Assembly: GCF_027213645.1 (NCBI RefSeq)
Contig: NZ_JAPWGL010000001.1
Span: forward strand, 992,001-1,056,000
Direction of reading: 5' to 3'
From: Pedobacter rhodius
GTDB taxonomy: Bacteria > Bacteroidota > Bacteroidia > Sphingobacteriales > Sphingobacteriaceae
Length of the DNA: 64,000 bases
Shown here in pieces: positions 25,204 through 35,303 of this stretch. A program made the position numbers and the translations under genes. The first letter of the stretch is position 1; every line of letters begins with the position of its first letter. The notes below the pieces were generated by a model. The model had not been told where the DNA came from and did not search any database. It was given only the letters and a program-made list of their open reading frames with translations.

Positions 25204-26337
25204 ATGAACGAAGAAGACATCAAACACATCCTGGATAAATATAAAGCGGGAAGCGCAAGCGATGAAGAAATTGCCTTGCTCGAAAGCTGGTATCTTCAGT
25301 TTAATTTGCCCGAACCTGAAGTCCTGAACGAACAGGAGCGTATGGAGGCTTTCAATAGGGTAGGGACACATTTAAACATCAACCCTAAGGTTAAAGTACG
25401 CAAAATATTCTGGCCGGGCGTTGCTGCGGCAGCTATCTTACTGATAGTGTTTTTAGCCGGCCTGATGCTGTTTAATAATCCATCGGGTGCCGACAAACAA
25501 ATGGCACAGCGTGATGTGGCGCCCGGAGGCAATAATGCATTCTTAACCCTTAATGACGGAAAGAAAATCGACCTTTCCAGCGCTGAAAATGGCGAACTTG
25601 CCAAACAATCGGGTATAAAAGTAACTAAACTGGCAAATGGTCAGCTGGTTTATGAAATCTCTGCTTTAGCAAGCCAACCTGCAACATCAAATGCAGCCAT
25701 CGCTTACAATACCATTGAAACACCAAGAGGCGGAACCTATATGGTTATATTACCTGATGGTTCAAAAGTATGGTTAAATGCGGCATCATCACTCCGTTAC
25801 CCGACGGTTTTTGAAAAAAATAAACAGCGGAAAGTGCAGCTTAACGGAGAAGCCTATTTTGAAGTTACCCATAACAAATTAAGTCCTTTTCTGGTGGAAA
25901 CAAACCGGCAAACGGTTGAAGTTTTAGGTACCCATTTCAATGTAAATACGTATACCGATGAACAGGCAGTTCGTACAACTTTACTGGAGGGTAGTGTAAA
26001 AGTAAACGCAGGTTCATCGCACTTGCTGATTAAGCCGGGCGAGCAATCTGTTTTAACCGGCAATAAATTAACAGCCATGCCGGTAGATGTTGAAGATATC
26101 GTGGCCTGGAAAAACGGATTGTTCCAATTCAGTGACGAGAACCTGGAAAGCGTAATGCGTAAAATTTCACGCTGGTATGATGTGGATATCGAATATGCTG
26201 ATGAGCATATAAAACAGATACCTTTAACTGGTATTATTACGCACTTTACTAATATTTCGAAAGTGCTGAGGATGCTTGAACTAACCAAACAGGTTCATTT
26301 TAAAATTGAGGGCAGGAAAATTATCGTTTCAAAATAA
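25204..26337 (+). CDS. FecR-family anti-sigma factor
   Basis: A 377-residue inner-membrane regulator. The N-terminal cytoplasmic helical part (1-70, NEEDIKHILDKYKAGSASDEE) binds the sigma factor, a single membrane segment lies at about 74-93 (GVAAAAILLIVFLAGLMLF), and the periplasmic FecR domain follows (about 165-270: TPRGGTYMVILPDGSKVWLNAAS, EAYFEVTHNKLSPFLVET, VLGTHFNVNTY, LLEGSVKV). A DUF4974-type C-terminal domain covers about 300-375 (FQFSDENLESVMRKISRWYDVDIEY). It controls the upstream ECF sigma factor in response to the SusC STN domain. The SusC gene follows by 203 bp. Confidence 0.93.
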   Translation: MNEEDIKHILDKYKAGSASDEEIALLESWYLQFNLPEPEVLNEQERMEAFNRVGTHLNINPKVKVRKIFWPGVAAAAILLIVFLAGLMLFNNPSGADKQMAQRDVAPGGNNAFLTLNDGKKIDLSSAENGELAKQSGIKVTKLANGQLVYEISALASQPATSNAAIAYNTIETPRGGTYMVILPDGSKVWLNAASSLRYPTVFEKNKQRKVQLNGEAYFEVTHNKLSPFLVETNRQTVEVLGTHFNVNTYTDEQAVRTTLLEGSVKVNAGSSHLLIKPGEQSVLTGNKLTAMPVDVEDIVAWKNGLFQFSDENLESVMRKISRWYDVDIEYADEHIKQIPLTGIITHFTNISKVLRMLELTKQVHFKIEGRKIIVSK

Positions 26338-26540
26338 ATCAACAACCAATAAACTATTTATTCATTATTAACCAGACTTTATGAAGTAAAAGAAACCAAC
26401 CTGAACCAAACCAACCAAACAGATAAAGAAATCGGAAGCGTTCGCGGCGCCCCCGATTAAATTTTGTCCGTTTTATCGAATACGTTAAACGTATTCCAAT
26501 AGAGAATCAAACAATACTTATTTTAAAAACCGACTATCAA

Positions 26541-29500
26541 ATGTATAAAAATTTTACAAGATTTTTTTGTACGCCTTCTGGCTATACGTATAAATTCCTT
26601 CGGGTTATGAAACTGACAACGATTTTGCTCTTTTCTGCTTTAATACAAGTAAGCGCTGCAAGTTTTGCTCAAAAAGTAACTTATGTAAAAAAGAATACAA
26701 CCTTAAAACAGGTGTTTTCAGAAATCTACAGGCAAACAGGATATAGCGTACTGTTTTCGGGCGCAAAGGTTAAAAGCAACCAAAAAATAGATGCAAATTT
26801 TAAAAATGCAACGCTGGATGAAGTCCTTAAAAAATCTTTCGAAAATCAATCTCTTGAATATACAATCGAGGAAAAAACTATTGTAATCAGAGACTTAGAT
26901 AAAGTCTTTAAAAATCCCTTTTCCTTTAGTGCCATAAAAGACACAACCGTAACAGTTAAGGGAAGGGTACTAAATGAGAACGGAACGCCATTAGCAGGCG
27001 CATCCATTTTATTTGAAGTTGCAAACGGGGCCACCTCATCAAGTTTTGCCGGTTCGGATGGTACTTTTAATCTGGCAGCTACTGTTAAAACAGATAAAAA
27101 AGCAATAAAGCTGACAATTAGCTATGTTGGTTATCAAACCGTGTCTTTTCGGGTTACAAAAAGCGATATGGGCGATATCAGGCTTGTACCAAAATCGACT
27201 GATTTAGAAGAGGTAAAAATCGTTATCGGTTACGGCACCACAACCAAAAAACTAAGTACAGGTAACTATGCTGTGGTAACCAGCGAAGACATTGAAAAAC
27301 AACCCGTCGTAAATGTACTTCAGGCGCTGCAAGGGATGGTACCCGGTTTAACCGTTAATCAATCCAGCGGTTTTGCAAGTGCAGCCTTCAATGTTAAACT
27401 TCGTGGTCAAAATACAATGGCAGCCAATATTGGCGATGGTATTAATAACCTCAGCGAGCCATTATTTATATTGGATGGCGTGCCCATTATTTCTTCGGGA
27501 AATTCTACAAATTTAAATTTTGGCGTTAACAAGGGCGGACTCAGAGGACCAAGTGAGGGGCAGAGTCCTTTGTACGGCATTAATCCGGCAGATATTGAAA
27601 GTATATCCATACTAAAGGATGCCGATGCAACTGCAATATATGGCGCCCGTGGCGCAAATGGAGTGGTCTTAATTACCACTAAAAAAGGAAAGGCGGGTGT
27701 AACAACCGTTACCGCAAATGTATATACAGGATTGAGTTTGCAAACCAGAAAACTGGATTTAATGAACACAGCCGAATACCTTGAAATGAGGAACAGGGCA
27801 TTTGTAAATGATAATATTACACCAACGGTTAGTAATGCTTACGACCTTAAAACATGGGACCAAACCAAGGATACCGATTGGCAGAAAGAGATACTGGGTA
27901 CCGCGCATACAACAGATGCACAATTAAGTCTTTCGGGCGGCGATGCGAAAACAACCTATAGGCTAAGCGGTGGATTTAACAGTGCCTCACCACCTTTTAA
28001 AGGTGATTATACAGAAAGGCGATCATCCGGCTCGCTTGCATTAACCAATGTAGCATTTAATAACAAGTTGCATACTGCAGTTACGGTAAACTTCTCTTCA
28101 ACAAACAGTAATCTACCGGCAAGTGACTTAACCAGGTTAATTTTTCTGGCACCAAATGCACCGGATTTACTCAACGCAAATGGTGACTTAAATTTCGCTG
28201 CCTATCCATCTTTTGGTTTTCCTTCGGATGCAATAGCATTAAAAAGGGTTTATTCAGCAAAAACTAAAAACCTGATTAGTAACCTGTCTTTAAAATACAA
28301 TATTGTTCCCGGCTTGGATTTTAACGCTTCGTTTGGCTACAACCTCAGTAAACAGGATCAGCTTCAAACTGCTCCCTATGGCTCTTTTGATCCAAACTCA
28401 ACTTCTACCGCTTTTTCCATCTTTGGAAATAACGATAGTCAATCCTGGATCATTGAACCCAATTTAACGTATCAAAAAAACATAGGGAAGCATAACGTCA
28501 CAACACTTATAGGTTCTACATTTCAGGATACGGAAATAGAGGGGAATAGTATTACGGCAAATGGCTATGCGGATAATGCATTTTTGAGTTCTTTGGCCTC
28601 CGCATCAACCTTCAGCAACCCGATTACCTTTTATACGAATACCAAATTTGAATCTGTTTTCGCCAGAATTAGCTACGATTATGATCAAAAGTATTTACTT
28701 AATTTAACCGGCAGGCGCGATGGGTCATCCCGCTTTGCCAGTGGTAAAAAGTTCGGAAACTTTGGTTCTGTTGGTGCTGCCTGGATATTTTCGCAGGAGG
28801 AATTTGTGAAAAATAAGTTGGGCTTTCTTTCTTTCGGGAAAATAAGAGCATCATACGGTTTAGTTGGTGGAGATAATTTAAGGGATTATCAATACTTATC
28901 GAGTTTAACAACCGGTCAAAATACTTATCAAAATACGACCGCATTTCAATTAAGCAGGTTGGCTAACGATCAATTTAGCTGGACAACGAACAAGAAACTT
29001 GAAGCGGCAATTGCTTTAGGGTTTTTAAATGACAGGATTAATACAGAGTTCTCCTGGTACCGCAATCGTTCCGGCAATCAGCTCGTAAGTTCTCCGTTAC
29101 CCATTACAACCGGGTTTACTTCTATTGTAGAAAATTTGCCTGCAGTGGTTGAAAACAAAGGAATAGAGTTTACCTTACAAACGCAAAACATAAAAAGTAA
29201 AAATTTTAGCTGGCGAACTGATTTTAACATTTCCAGAAACAGGAATAAACTCGTGTCATTTCCTGGATTGGAATCTTCAACCTATGCAGGCAGATACGCT
29301 ATAGGCAGATCAATTAATAGCCTTGGCCTTTACCAATATACAGGGGTTGATGCAGCCAATGGTCAGTATACTTTTGCCGATGTTAACGGAAACGGTGTAG
29401 TAGATTTATTCGGTATTACTGATTTTATTTATAAAGATAATACGCCTTCTTATTTTGGGGGATTAAGCAATAATTTCAATTATAAAGGTGTTCAGTTAAG

Positions 29501-29912
29501 TCTCTTTTTCACATTTACCAAACAAATGGGCGTACTGAGGTTATCGAATGTATTGCCTGGCGCATTAGGGAGCGGACTTGGAAATCAATTAATTTTAGCC
29601 GAACAGTTAACCGGTAAGCCTGCCCTCGAAAATTTGACCACAAACGGATTCCGTAATGATAGATTCGCCTACTACGCTTCAGATGAAACGTTTGTAGATG
29701 CTTCTTACATTAGGTTACAAAACCTGTCGCTTGCCTACAATTTACCCTCCTCTCTACTGCAAAAAGCGAAGCTGAAAAATTTAAAAGTTTATGTACAAGG
29801 CGAAAATTTATTAACCATTACCGGCTACAGAGGTACTGATCCGGCATCACCTGGTTCATTTTCACTTCCTCCAAGAAAAATAATCACAGCAGGCATTCAA
29901 ATCACACTTTAA
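26541..29912 (+). CDS. SusC/RagA-family TonB-dependent outer-membrane transporter with STN domain
   Basis: A 1123-residue protein. Its MYKN start is shared with the second SusC here, supporting this ATG despite the signal peptide only beginning near residue 22 (MKLTTILLFSALIQVSAASFAQ). An STN signalling domain lies at about 45-118 and a carboxypeptidase-regulatory-like domain at about 130-215 (VTVKGRVLNENGTPLAGASI, ISYVGYQTVSF). The plug is at about 225-375 (NVLQALQGMVPGLTV, PLFILDGVPI, SISILKDADATAIYGARGANGVVLITTKKG), followed by a beta barrel ending in ITAGIQITL. It imports a polymer fragment energised by TonB and signals through FecR. The SusD gene starts 1 bp after the stop. The substrate cannot be read from sequence. 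Confidence 0.95.
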   Translation: MYKNFTRFFCTPSGYTYKFLRVMKLTTILLFSALIQVSAASFAQKVTYVKKNTTLKQVFSEIYRQTGYSVLFSGAKVKSNQKIDANFKNATLDEVLKKSFENQSLEYTIEEKTIVIRDLDKVFKNPFSFSAIKDTTVTVKGRVLNENGTPLAGASILFEVANGATSSSFAGSDGTFNLAATVKTDKKAIKLTISYVGYQTVSFRVTKSDMGDIRLVPKSTDLEEVKIVIGYGTTTKKLSTGNYAVVTSEDIEKQPVVNVLQALQGMVPGLTVNQSSGFASAAFNVKLRGQNTMAANIGDGINNLSEPLFILDGVPIISSGNSTNLNFGVNKGGLRGPSEGQSPLYGINPADIESISILKDADATAIYGARGANGVVLITTKKGKAGVTTVTANVYTGLSLQTRKLDLMNTAEYLEMRNRAFVNDNITPTVSNAYDLKTWDQTKDTDWQKEILGTAHTTDAQLSLSGGDAKTTYRLSGGFNSASPPFKGDYTERRSSGSLALTNVAFNNKLHTAVTVNFSSTNSNLPASDLTRLIFLAPNAPDLLNANGDLNFAAYPSFGFPSDAIALKRVYSAKTKNLISNLSLKYNIVPGLDFNASFGYNLSKQDQLQTAPYGSFDPNSTSTAFSIFGNNDSQSWIIEPNLTYQKNIGKHNVTTLIGSTFQDTEIEGNSITANGYADNAFLSSLASASTFSNPITFYTNTKFESVFARISYDYDQKYLLNLTGRRDGSSRFASGKKFGNFGSVGAAWIFSQEEFVKNKLGFLSFGKIRASYGLVGGDNLRDYQYLSSLTTGQNTYQNTTAFQLSRLANDQFSWTTNKKLEAAIALGFLNDRINTEFSWYRNRSGNQLVSSPLPITTGFTSIVENLPAVVENKGIEFTLQTQNIKSKNFSWRTDFNISRNRNKLVSFPGLESSTYAGRYAIGRSINSLGLYQYTGVDAANGQYTFADVNGNGVVDLFGITDFIYKDNTPSYFGGLSNNFNYKGVQLSLFFTFTKQMGVLRLSNVLPGALGSGLGNQLILAEQLTGKPALENLTTNGFRNDRFAYYASDETFVDASYIRLQNLSLAYNLPSSLLQKAKLKNLKVYVQGENLLTITGYRGTDPASPGSFSLPPRKIITAGIQITL

Positions 29913-29913
29913 C

Positions 29914-31284
29914 ATGAAACAGAAATTAATCATTATAAGTATACTCGTGGCCGGAATCAACGCCATAATGGGTTGTAAGGAATTTGTTGATGTTGATCCG
30001 CCTAAAACGGAAATTTTAACATCAGAGGCTTTTCTACAAGACAAATCAGCAACATCTGCTGTTCTGGGCATTTATGCCAATATGGTAAACGATAATAATT
30101 TTATATATAGTGGAATTACGATTTATTCAGGCGTAGCTGCCGATGAGTTTGCATCTGCGCAAGATGCAGAAGGACTTCAGTTTGAAAAAAATCAAATACT
30201 ACCAACCAGTTCGATTATAAATTCGATGTGGACCGGCGCATACAAAAACCTTGCGCAAATTAACACTTGCATAGCCGGACTACAAGCTTCAAGTACGCTT
30301 ACGCCGGCTGTGAAAGCGCAATTACTTGGCGAGGCCAAATTTTGCCGGGCTTACACCAATTTTTACCTGGTAAATCTTTTTGGTAATATACCATTAGTTA
30401 CCGGGCTGGATTATAAACAAAATGCAGTAATTACCCAAAGTAGTTCTGCTGATGTTTATAAAGCGATTATAGCAGATTTATTAGATGCGCAATCTCAACT
30501 TAGCAATACGTATCCGACAAGTGGTAAAGTAAGACCAAATAAGTTCGCCGCAACTGCTTTGCTGGCCAGAGCTTATTTATATGTTAATGATTATGCAAAT
30601 GCCGAAATTCAGGCATCAGCCGTGATTGCGCCGGGTACTTACGGACCTTTACCAGCATTGAACAGCACATTTTTAAAAGGAAGTGCAGAAACAATTTGGC
30701 AATTACTGCCACTTAGTAATTATTCTGCTACGCAGGAAGGTTATATCTTTTTAAGACAGGCCACAACTGGTGGTGGTTATTATTTTACAAGTGATTTGTT
30801 AAATAGCTTTGAAACCGGCGACAATAGAAAAACGGCCTGGATTGGTACAGCAACTGTTTCGGGTGTAACTTATAACTATCCGTTAAAGTATAAAGATGTT
30901 GGGCAATACCTGCCTGCAACGGTAAATGAAAATTACATTATGTTGCGTTTAAGTGAGCAATACCTGATAAGAGCAGAAGCGCGGGCACAACAAGGTAATC
31001 TAACCAATGCCCTGAGCGATATAAATGTAATTCGCAGCCGTGCCGGCTTAGCCAACTTTAACACTTCGGATAAAGCGACATTACTAAGCGCAATTGCCAA
31101 TGAAAACAGGCATGAATTTTTTGCCGAATGGGGGCATCGCTGGCTGGATTTAAAACGTACAGGTACAGTTAATGCAGTATTATCTGCAAAGAAACCAACG
31201 TGGAAACCAACAGCTGCACTTTTTCCGATACCTCAATCGGAGATTACTGTGAACAAAAGCCTGGTTCAAAACCCCGGATATTAA
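29914..31284 (+). CDS. SusD/RagB-family substrate-binding lipoprotein
   Basis: A 456-residue outer-membrane lipoprotein whose lipobox cysteine is C21 (NAIMGC). The N-terminal SusD-like domain has the TPR-type helices of the family (IINSMWTGAYKNLAQINTCI, AKFCRAYTNFYLVNLFGNIPLV), and the C-terminal RagB/SusD part includes RLSEQYLIRAEARAQQGNL and NENRHEFFAEWGHRWLDLKR. It forms the lid of the SusC transporter encoded immediately upstream. No glycoside hydrolase, sulfatase or peptidase gene accompanies the pair, so the substrate class is open. A strong hairpin follows the stop. Confidence 0.95.
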   Translation: MKQKLIIISILVAGINAIMGCKEFVDVDPPKTEILTSEAFLQDKSATSAVLGIYANMVNDNNFIYSGITIYSGVAADEFASAQDAEGLQFEKNQILPTSSIINSMWTGAYKNLAQINTCIAGLQASSTLTPAVKAQLLGEAKFCRAYTNFYLVNLFGNIPLVTGLDYKQNAVITQSSSADVYKAIIADLLDAQSQLSNTYPTSGKVRPNKFAATALLARAYLYVNDYANAEIQASAVIAPGTYGPLPALNSTFLKGSAETIWQLLPLSNYSATQEGYIFLRQATTGGGYYFTSDLLNSFETGDNRKTAWIGTATVSGVTYNYPLKYKDVGQYLPATVNENYIMLRLSEQYLIRAEARAQQGNLTNALSDINVIRSRAGLANFNTSDKATLLSAIANENRHEFFAEWGHRWLDLKRTGTVNAVLSAKKPTWKPTAALFPIPQSEITVNKSLVQNPGY

Positions 31285-31293
31285 TTCAACAAT

Positions 31294-31340
31294 ATAACCT
31301 GGTTAGAGCGGTGTTAAAAACACCGCTCTAACCAGGTTAT
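31294..31340. terminator. 22-bp perfect hairpin after susD-like gene
   Basis: AACCTGGTTAGAGCGGTGTT is followed by AAA and its exact complement; including the adjacent TA pairs the stem is 22 bp. It starts 10 bp after the SusD stop and probably ends the Sus operon, separating it from the ABC genes that start 15 bp later. There is no long T-tract. Confidence 0.75.
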
Positions 31341-31354
31341 GCTTAAATTTTCTT

Positions 31355-32287
31355 ATGAACAATCCTATTTTAAAAATCGAAAACCTGTCGCATCGTTATA
31401 GCCGCGACTGGGCAATTCGCAACATTAACCTCGAAATTCGTCAAACCGGTATACTGGGCTTACTTGGCTCTAACGGAGCCGGAAAATCAACCACCATGAA
31501 CATTATGTGCGGGGTATTAAACCAAACCGAAGGCCAGGTTTTAGTAGACGGTGTGGATATGCGTACAAACCCGGAGGAAGCTAAAACAAAAATTGGTTTC
31601 CTGCCTCAAAGCGCTCCTTTATATATGGATCTTACGGTTGATGAGTATTTAATCCATTGCGCCTGGCTCAGACTTATGGATAAGAAAATCATCCCTGTAG
31701 CACTTAAGGAAGTAAAAGAGCGATGTGGCATCAGTCATTTCAGCAACAGGCTTATCAGCAACTTGTCTGGCGGTTACCGCCAGCGCGTAGGTATTGCGCA
31801 GGCCATTATCCACCGGCCGCAGTTAGTGGTATTGGACGAACCTACGAACGGCCTTGATCCCAATCAAATTATAGAAGTAAGGGCATTGATAAAGGAAATA
31901 GCATTGGACAGAGCAGTTATATTTTCATCTCATATCCTGTCTGAAGTACAGTTGCTTTGCAAGGATATCGTCATGATTGAAGGCGGGAAAATCGTTTTTG
32001 CCGATTCTATAGAAGCTTTTAATAATTATGTCGAACCGCATAGTGCAATAGTAACGCTGGCCAACCCACCACAAAAAAATGAAATCATGAAAATAGCCGG
32101 TATAACAGATGTTAATTTTCTAACTGATAACCAGTTGCGGGTATTTTTTAAGGATAGCCCACGTATTACAGAGCATATTGTACAAACCAGCGTAATCAAT
32201 GGCTGGCGTCTTACGGAAATCAGCCTGGATAAAACATCCGTTGATGAAATTTTTGCTCAATTATCAAATAAATCCAATCAAAATTAA
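31355..32287 (+). CDS. ABC transporter ATP-binding protein (GldA/CcmA-like)
   Basis: A 310-residue ATPase with Walker A at 38-45 (GSNGAGKS), Q-loop near GFLPQSAPL, signature LSGGYRQRVG, Walker B with LVVLDEPTNGLDP, and an H-loop in SSHILSE. The extra C-terminal 80 residues are as in ATPases paired with ABC-2 permeases. The next gene, a permease-GldG fusion, starts directly at the following base, so they form one transporter. In gliding Bacteroidota GldA-GldF-GldG make such a complex, but many non-gliding species have relatives, so a motility role is not implied. Confidence 0.93.
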   Translation: MNNPILKIENLSHRYSRDWAIRNINLEIRQTGILGLLGSNGAGKSTTMNIMCGVLNQTEGQVLVDGVDMRTNPEEAKTKIGFLPQSAPLYMDLTVDEYLIHCAWLRLMDKKIIPVALKEVKERCGISHFSNRLISNLSGGYRQRVGIAQAIIHRPQLVVLDEPTNGLDPNQIIEVRALIKEIALDRAVIFSSHILSEVQLLCKDIVMIEGGKIVFADSIEAFNNYVEPHSAIVTLANPPQKNEIMKIAGITDVNFLTDNQLRVFFKDSPRITEHIVQTSVINGWRLTEISLDKTSVDEIFAQLSNKSNQN

Positions 32288-34591
32288 ATGAAAACGACAT
32301 TAAAAATCGCCAAACTGGAACTTAGTCTCCTTTTCTATTCACCAATTGCATGGTTCTTATCTGTTGTTTTTATATTCCAGTGTGCTTTACTTTACACATC
32401 GCAGCTCGAAACATACCTCGATTACCAAAATATCGGCGGTGGTATGCTAAATAATCTGCACAATTTAACGTCGGCTATTTTCGGCATCCGAACGGGCCTG
32501 TACGGTGATGTGCTCAAAAAGATTTACCTGTACCTGCCTTTATTAACGATGGGCCTCATCAGCCGGGAAATAAGCAGCGGCACCATCAAACTATTGTATT
32601 CATCACCGGTTAAAATAAGGCAGATTGTATTGGGTAAGTTTACATCCTTAATGATTTATAATTTATTACTTATAGCAATATTGGTGATATTTGTTATTTC
32701 AGCAACATTTAATATTAAACAGGCAGATACAGGCCTGCTATTGGCCGGCCTGCTAACCGTTTACCTGTTGCTATGTGCTTATGCAGCGATAGGTTTGTTC
32801 ATGTCGTGCCTTACCGCTTACCAGATAGTTGCCGCCATAAGTACCCTTGTTGTTTTTGCTGTTTTAGCAAACATAGGCAACGTATGGCAGGATACGGAGG
32901 CCTTCAGGACCCTGAGTTACTGCCTTTCGATGAATGGCCGTGCTGAAAAAATTATTTACGGCTTAATAAATACTAAAGACATTGCTTACTTTATCATTAT
33001 AATTTTCCTGTTCCTGGCTTTCAGTATCGTCAAACTGCATGCGGCCAGAGAAACCAAATCAGCTAGTTTAAAAATTGCCGGGCGTTACGTTTTGGTTATA
33101 TTAATAAGCTTTACGGCGGGTTATATAACTTCTTTACCAAGTTTAATTGGGTATTATGATCCTACTGTAAACCGTTCGCAAACACTTACACCTACTACAC
33201 AAAAAGTTTTAAAAGATATTGGTAATGCGCCACTCGAGATAATTTCATACATCAACCTGCTCGATCAGCGGTTTGGGCAAGGTGTACCGAGGTATCGTAA
33301 CTATGAAAAAGAGCGTTGGGAACCCTATTTAAGGTTTAAACCTAATATTACATTCAAATATGTTTATTACTATGATGAGCCCAGTGCCGACCACATGTTA
33401 CATAAATATTATCCGGATAAAACTTTAAAGCAAATTGCGGAACAAAATGCCAAACCGTTTAACCTCGACCTGAAAGATGTTAAATCGCCGAAAGAAATAA
33501 AAAAAATAATCAATCTGCAACCGGAGCGTAACCGTTATGTTATGCAGTTGAGCTATAAAGGGCGTAAAACTTTTCTGCGTTTGTTCGACGATCAGGCACA
33601 GTTCCCATCGGAAACTGAAGTAAGTGCCGCATTAAAACGCCTTACCGTAAAATTACCGAAGGTACTGTTTGCACAAAGTGAGTTTGAAAGAAGCATAATT
33701 AAACTCAGCGACCGGGATTATGGCCTAATTGTTAGCCAGATTACCAACCGAAATGCAATGGTAAACCAGGGATTTGATACAGACAGCATAGACCTGAATA
33801 CCCAGGATATCCCGGCAGGTATTTCGGCGCTTGTAATTGCAGATCCCAAGGTTGCTTTTAAACCTGCTGTATTAGCTAAAATCAATCAGTATATCGATAA
33901 AGGGGGCAATTTGCTGGTCACTACAGAACCTGGTAAACAGGCGGTTATAAACCCGGTTATAAACCCTTTGGGTGTTAGCTTAATGAACGGTATCATTGTA
34001 CAAAAAAGCAAGGATTTTAGTCCTGATGTTGTTAAAGCAGAGTTAACTGAAAAAACGGCAGGATTTTCACTAGATCTTAAAGGTAACTTTAATAGCCAGA
34101 TAAAACTGAACATGCCGGGGGTTACAGGTTTAACCTACCGGCAAAATGGTGACTACAAAATTGAACCATTATTTGTTACGGACCCGAAAACATCGTGGCT
34201 GAGAGCGGATAAATTCATTCCAGACTCCATTGAAGTTGTTTTTTCTGCTGAAAAAGGAGATAGAAAAATTTCTGTACCGACAGCACTTGCATTAACACGT
34301 CAAATTAACGGCAAAGAACAACGTATTGTCATTGCCGGCGATGCAGATTTTTTAAATTCTACAGAAACAATGGGCTGGTATTCGGCTAATCGAAATTTTT
34401 ACATGCCGCTTATGGGCTGGTTTACCTACGGCCAGTTTCCTATAGACACCAGCAGACCACGTTCTGAAGATGACCGTCTGAATTTAACAGATTCCGGGCT
34501 TATGACATTAAAGATTATTTACTTAGGCGTTTTGCCAGGATTGATTATACTGTGCGGTGCAGGTCTTCTAATCAGGCGTAAAAGAAAATAA
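32288..34591 (+). CDS. ABC-2 permease fused to GldG-like auxiliary domain
   Basis: A 767-residue fusion. Residues 1-250 form the ABC-2/GldF-type permease with about six membrane segments (FYSPIAWFLSVVFIFQCALL, LLAGLLTVYLLLCAYAAIGL, AYFIIIIFLFLAFSIVKL). A further segment near 265-285 starts the GldG-like part (TAGYITSLPSLIGYYDPTVN, RSQTLTPTTQKVLKDI), a large periplasmic domain at about 300-720 with GGNLLVTTEPGKQ and RIVIAGDADFLNST, then a C-terminal anchor at about 742-763. In Flavobacterium GldF and GldG are separate proteins; here they are one chain. The substrate is unknown. Transcription probably ends at the hairpin at 34614. Confidence 0.88.
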   Translation: MKTTLKIAKLELSLLFYSPIAWFLSVVFIFQCALLYTSQLETYLDYQNIGGGMLNNLHNLTSAIFGIRTGLYGDVLKKIYLYLPLLTMGLISREISSGTIKLLYSSPVKIRQIVLGKFTSLMIYNLLLIAILVIFVISATFNIKQADTGLLLAGLLTVYLLLCAYAAIGLFMSCLTAYQIVAAISTLVVFAVLANIGNVWQDTEAFRTLSYCLSMNGRAEKIIYGLINTKDIAYFIIIIFLFLAFSIVKLHAARETKSASLKIAGRYVLVILISFTAGYITSLPSLIGYYDPTVNRSQTLTPTTQKVLKDIGNAPLEIISYINLLDQRFGQGVPRYRNYEKERWEPYLRFKPNITFKYVYYYDEPSADHMLHKYYPDKTLKQIAEQNAKPFNLDLKDVKSPKEIKKIINLQPERNRYVMQLSYKGRKTFLRLFDDQAQFPSETEVSAALKRLTVKLPKVLFAQSEFERSIIKLSDRDYGLIVSQITNRNAMVNQGFDTDSIDLNTQDIPAGISALVIADPKVAFKPAVLAKINQYIDKGGNLLVTTEPGKQAVINPVINPLGVSLMNGIIVQKSKDFSPDVVKAELTEKTAGFSLDLKGNFNSQIKLNMPGVTGLTYRQNGDYKIEPLFVTDPKTSWLRADKFIPDSIEVVFSAEKGDRKISVPTALALTRQINGKEQRIVIAGDADFLNSTETMGWYSANRNFYMPLMGWFTYGQFPIDTSRPRSEDDRLNLTDSGLMTLKIIYLGVLPGLIILCGAGLLIRRKRK

Positions 34592-34613
34592 AATTTAGGT
34601 TTAGTTAATGATG

Positions 34614-34644
34614 GCGGTAGGAGTGGATGCTCCGCCGCTTTTTT
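34614..34644 (+). terminator. rho-independent terminator after ABC genes
   Basis: A GCGG-TA-GGAG arm pairs with CTCC-G-CCGC around a short loop and is followed by a run of six T residues. Confidence 0.75.
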
Positions 34645-34772
34645 ATTTAATTAATCCTGTTGTTAAGATTTTGAAACCAGTCAATAATTTTATTTCACAA
34701 TAAACAAAACCTTCAGTCTACTGCTCATGTTAAATCTATAGTGCTCGAAGCCTTGCACGTTATTTATTTGCC

Positions 34773-35213
34773 ATGAAAAAAGTTAAGAATCTTCTTGCCG
34801 GATTTGCAGGTGCGGTAAGCCTCAATATTTTACACGAAGGATTAAAGCATCGGGTAGCAGATGCGCCGCGTATCGACCTACTTGGAGAAGAGGCATTAAA
34901 TGATTCGTTAAGCATATTTGGTAAAAAGATTAAAGACCCTGACAAACTTTATGCCGCCACCCTGGCCGGCGATTTGTTATCCAATACTTTATATTATAGT
35001 ATGATTGGCGCCGGTAAGAAACACACCTGGACCAGGGCCATATTTTTAGGGCTAAGTGCCGGTATAGGTGCTGTTGAACTTGCAAAGCCTTTAGGTTTAA
35101 ATGAGGGTACGGTAGCCAGAAACAATAAAGTAAAAACATTAACCATCTTGTATTACCTAACCGGGGCACTAGTTACGGCGGGTATAATTAAAGCATTTAA
35201 AAGCAGATCGTAA
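34773..35213 (+). CDS. hypothetical membrane protein
   Basis: A 146-residue protein with about four hydrophobic segments: LLAGFAGAVSLNILHEGL, AATLAGDLLSNTLYYSMIGA, AIFLGLSAGIGAVEL and TILYYLTGALVTAGIIKAF. No charged catalytic motif is visible. The neighbour at 35304 is on the same strand, 90 bp downstream. Together with the SDR gene and the two short acidic proteins nearby it has the look of a general stress-type neighbourhood, but this is only an impression. No family was recognised. Confidence 0.7.
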   Translation: MKKVKNLLAGFAGAVSLNILHEGLKHRVADAPRIDLLGEEALNDSLSIFGKKIKDPDKLYAATLAGDLLSNTLYYSMIGAGKKHTWTRAIFLGLSAGIGAVELAKPLGLNEGTVARNNKVKTLTILYYLTGALVTAGIIKAFKSRS

Positions 35214-35303
35214 AAATGACGGGAATGTAAACTGTCTTTCAAAAGGCTTTCCTGTTCTTTCATAATTTAATCGCTTGGGTATTAACAACTAATCTTGAGA
35301 TAA

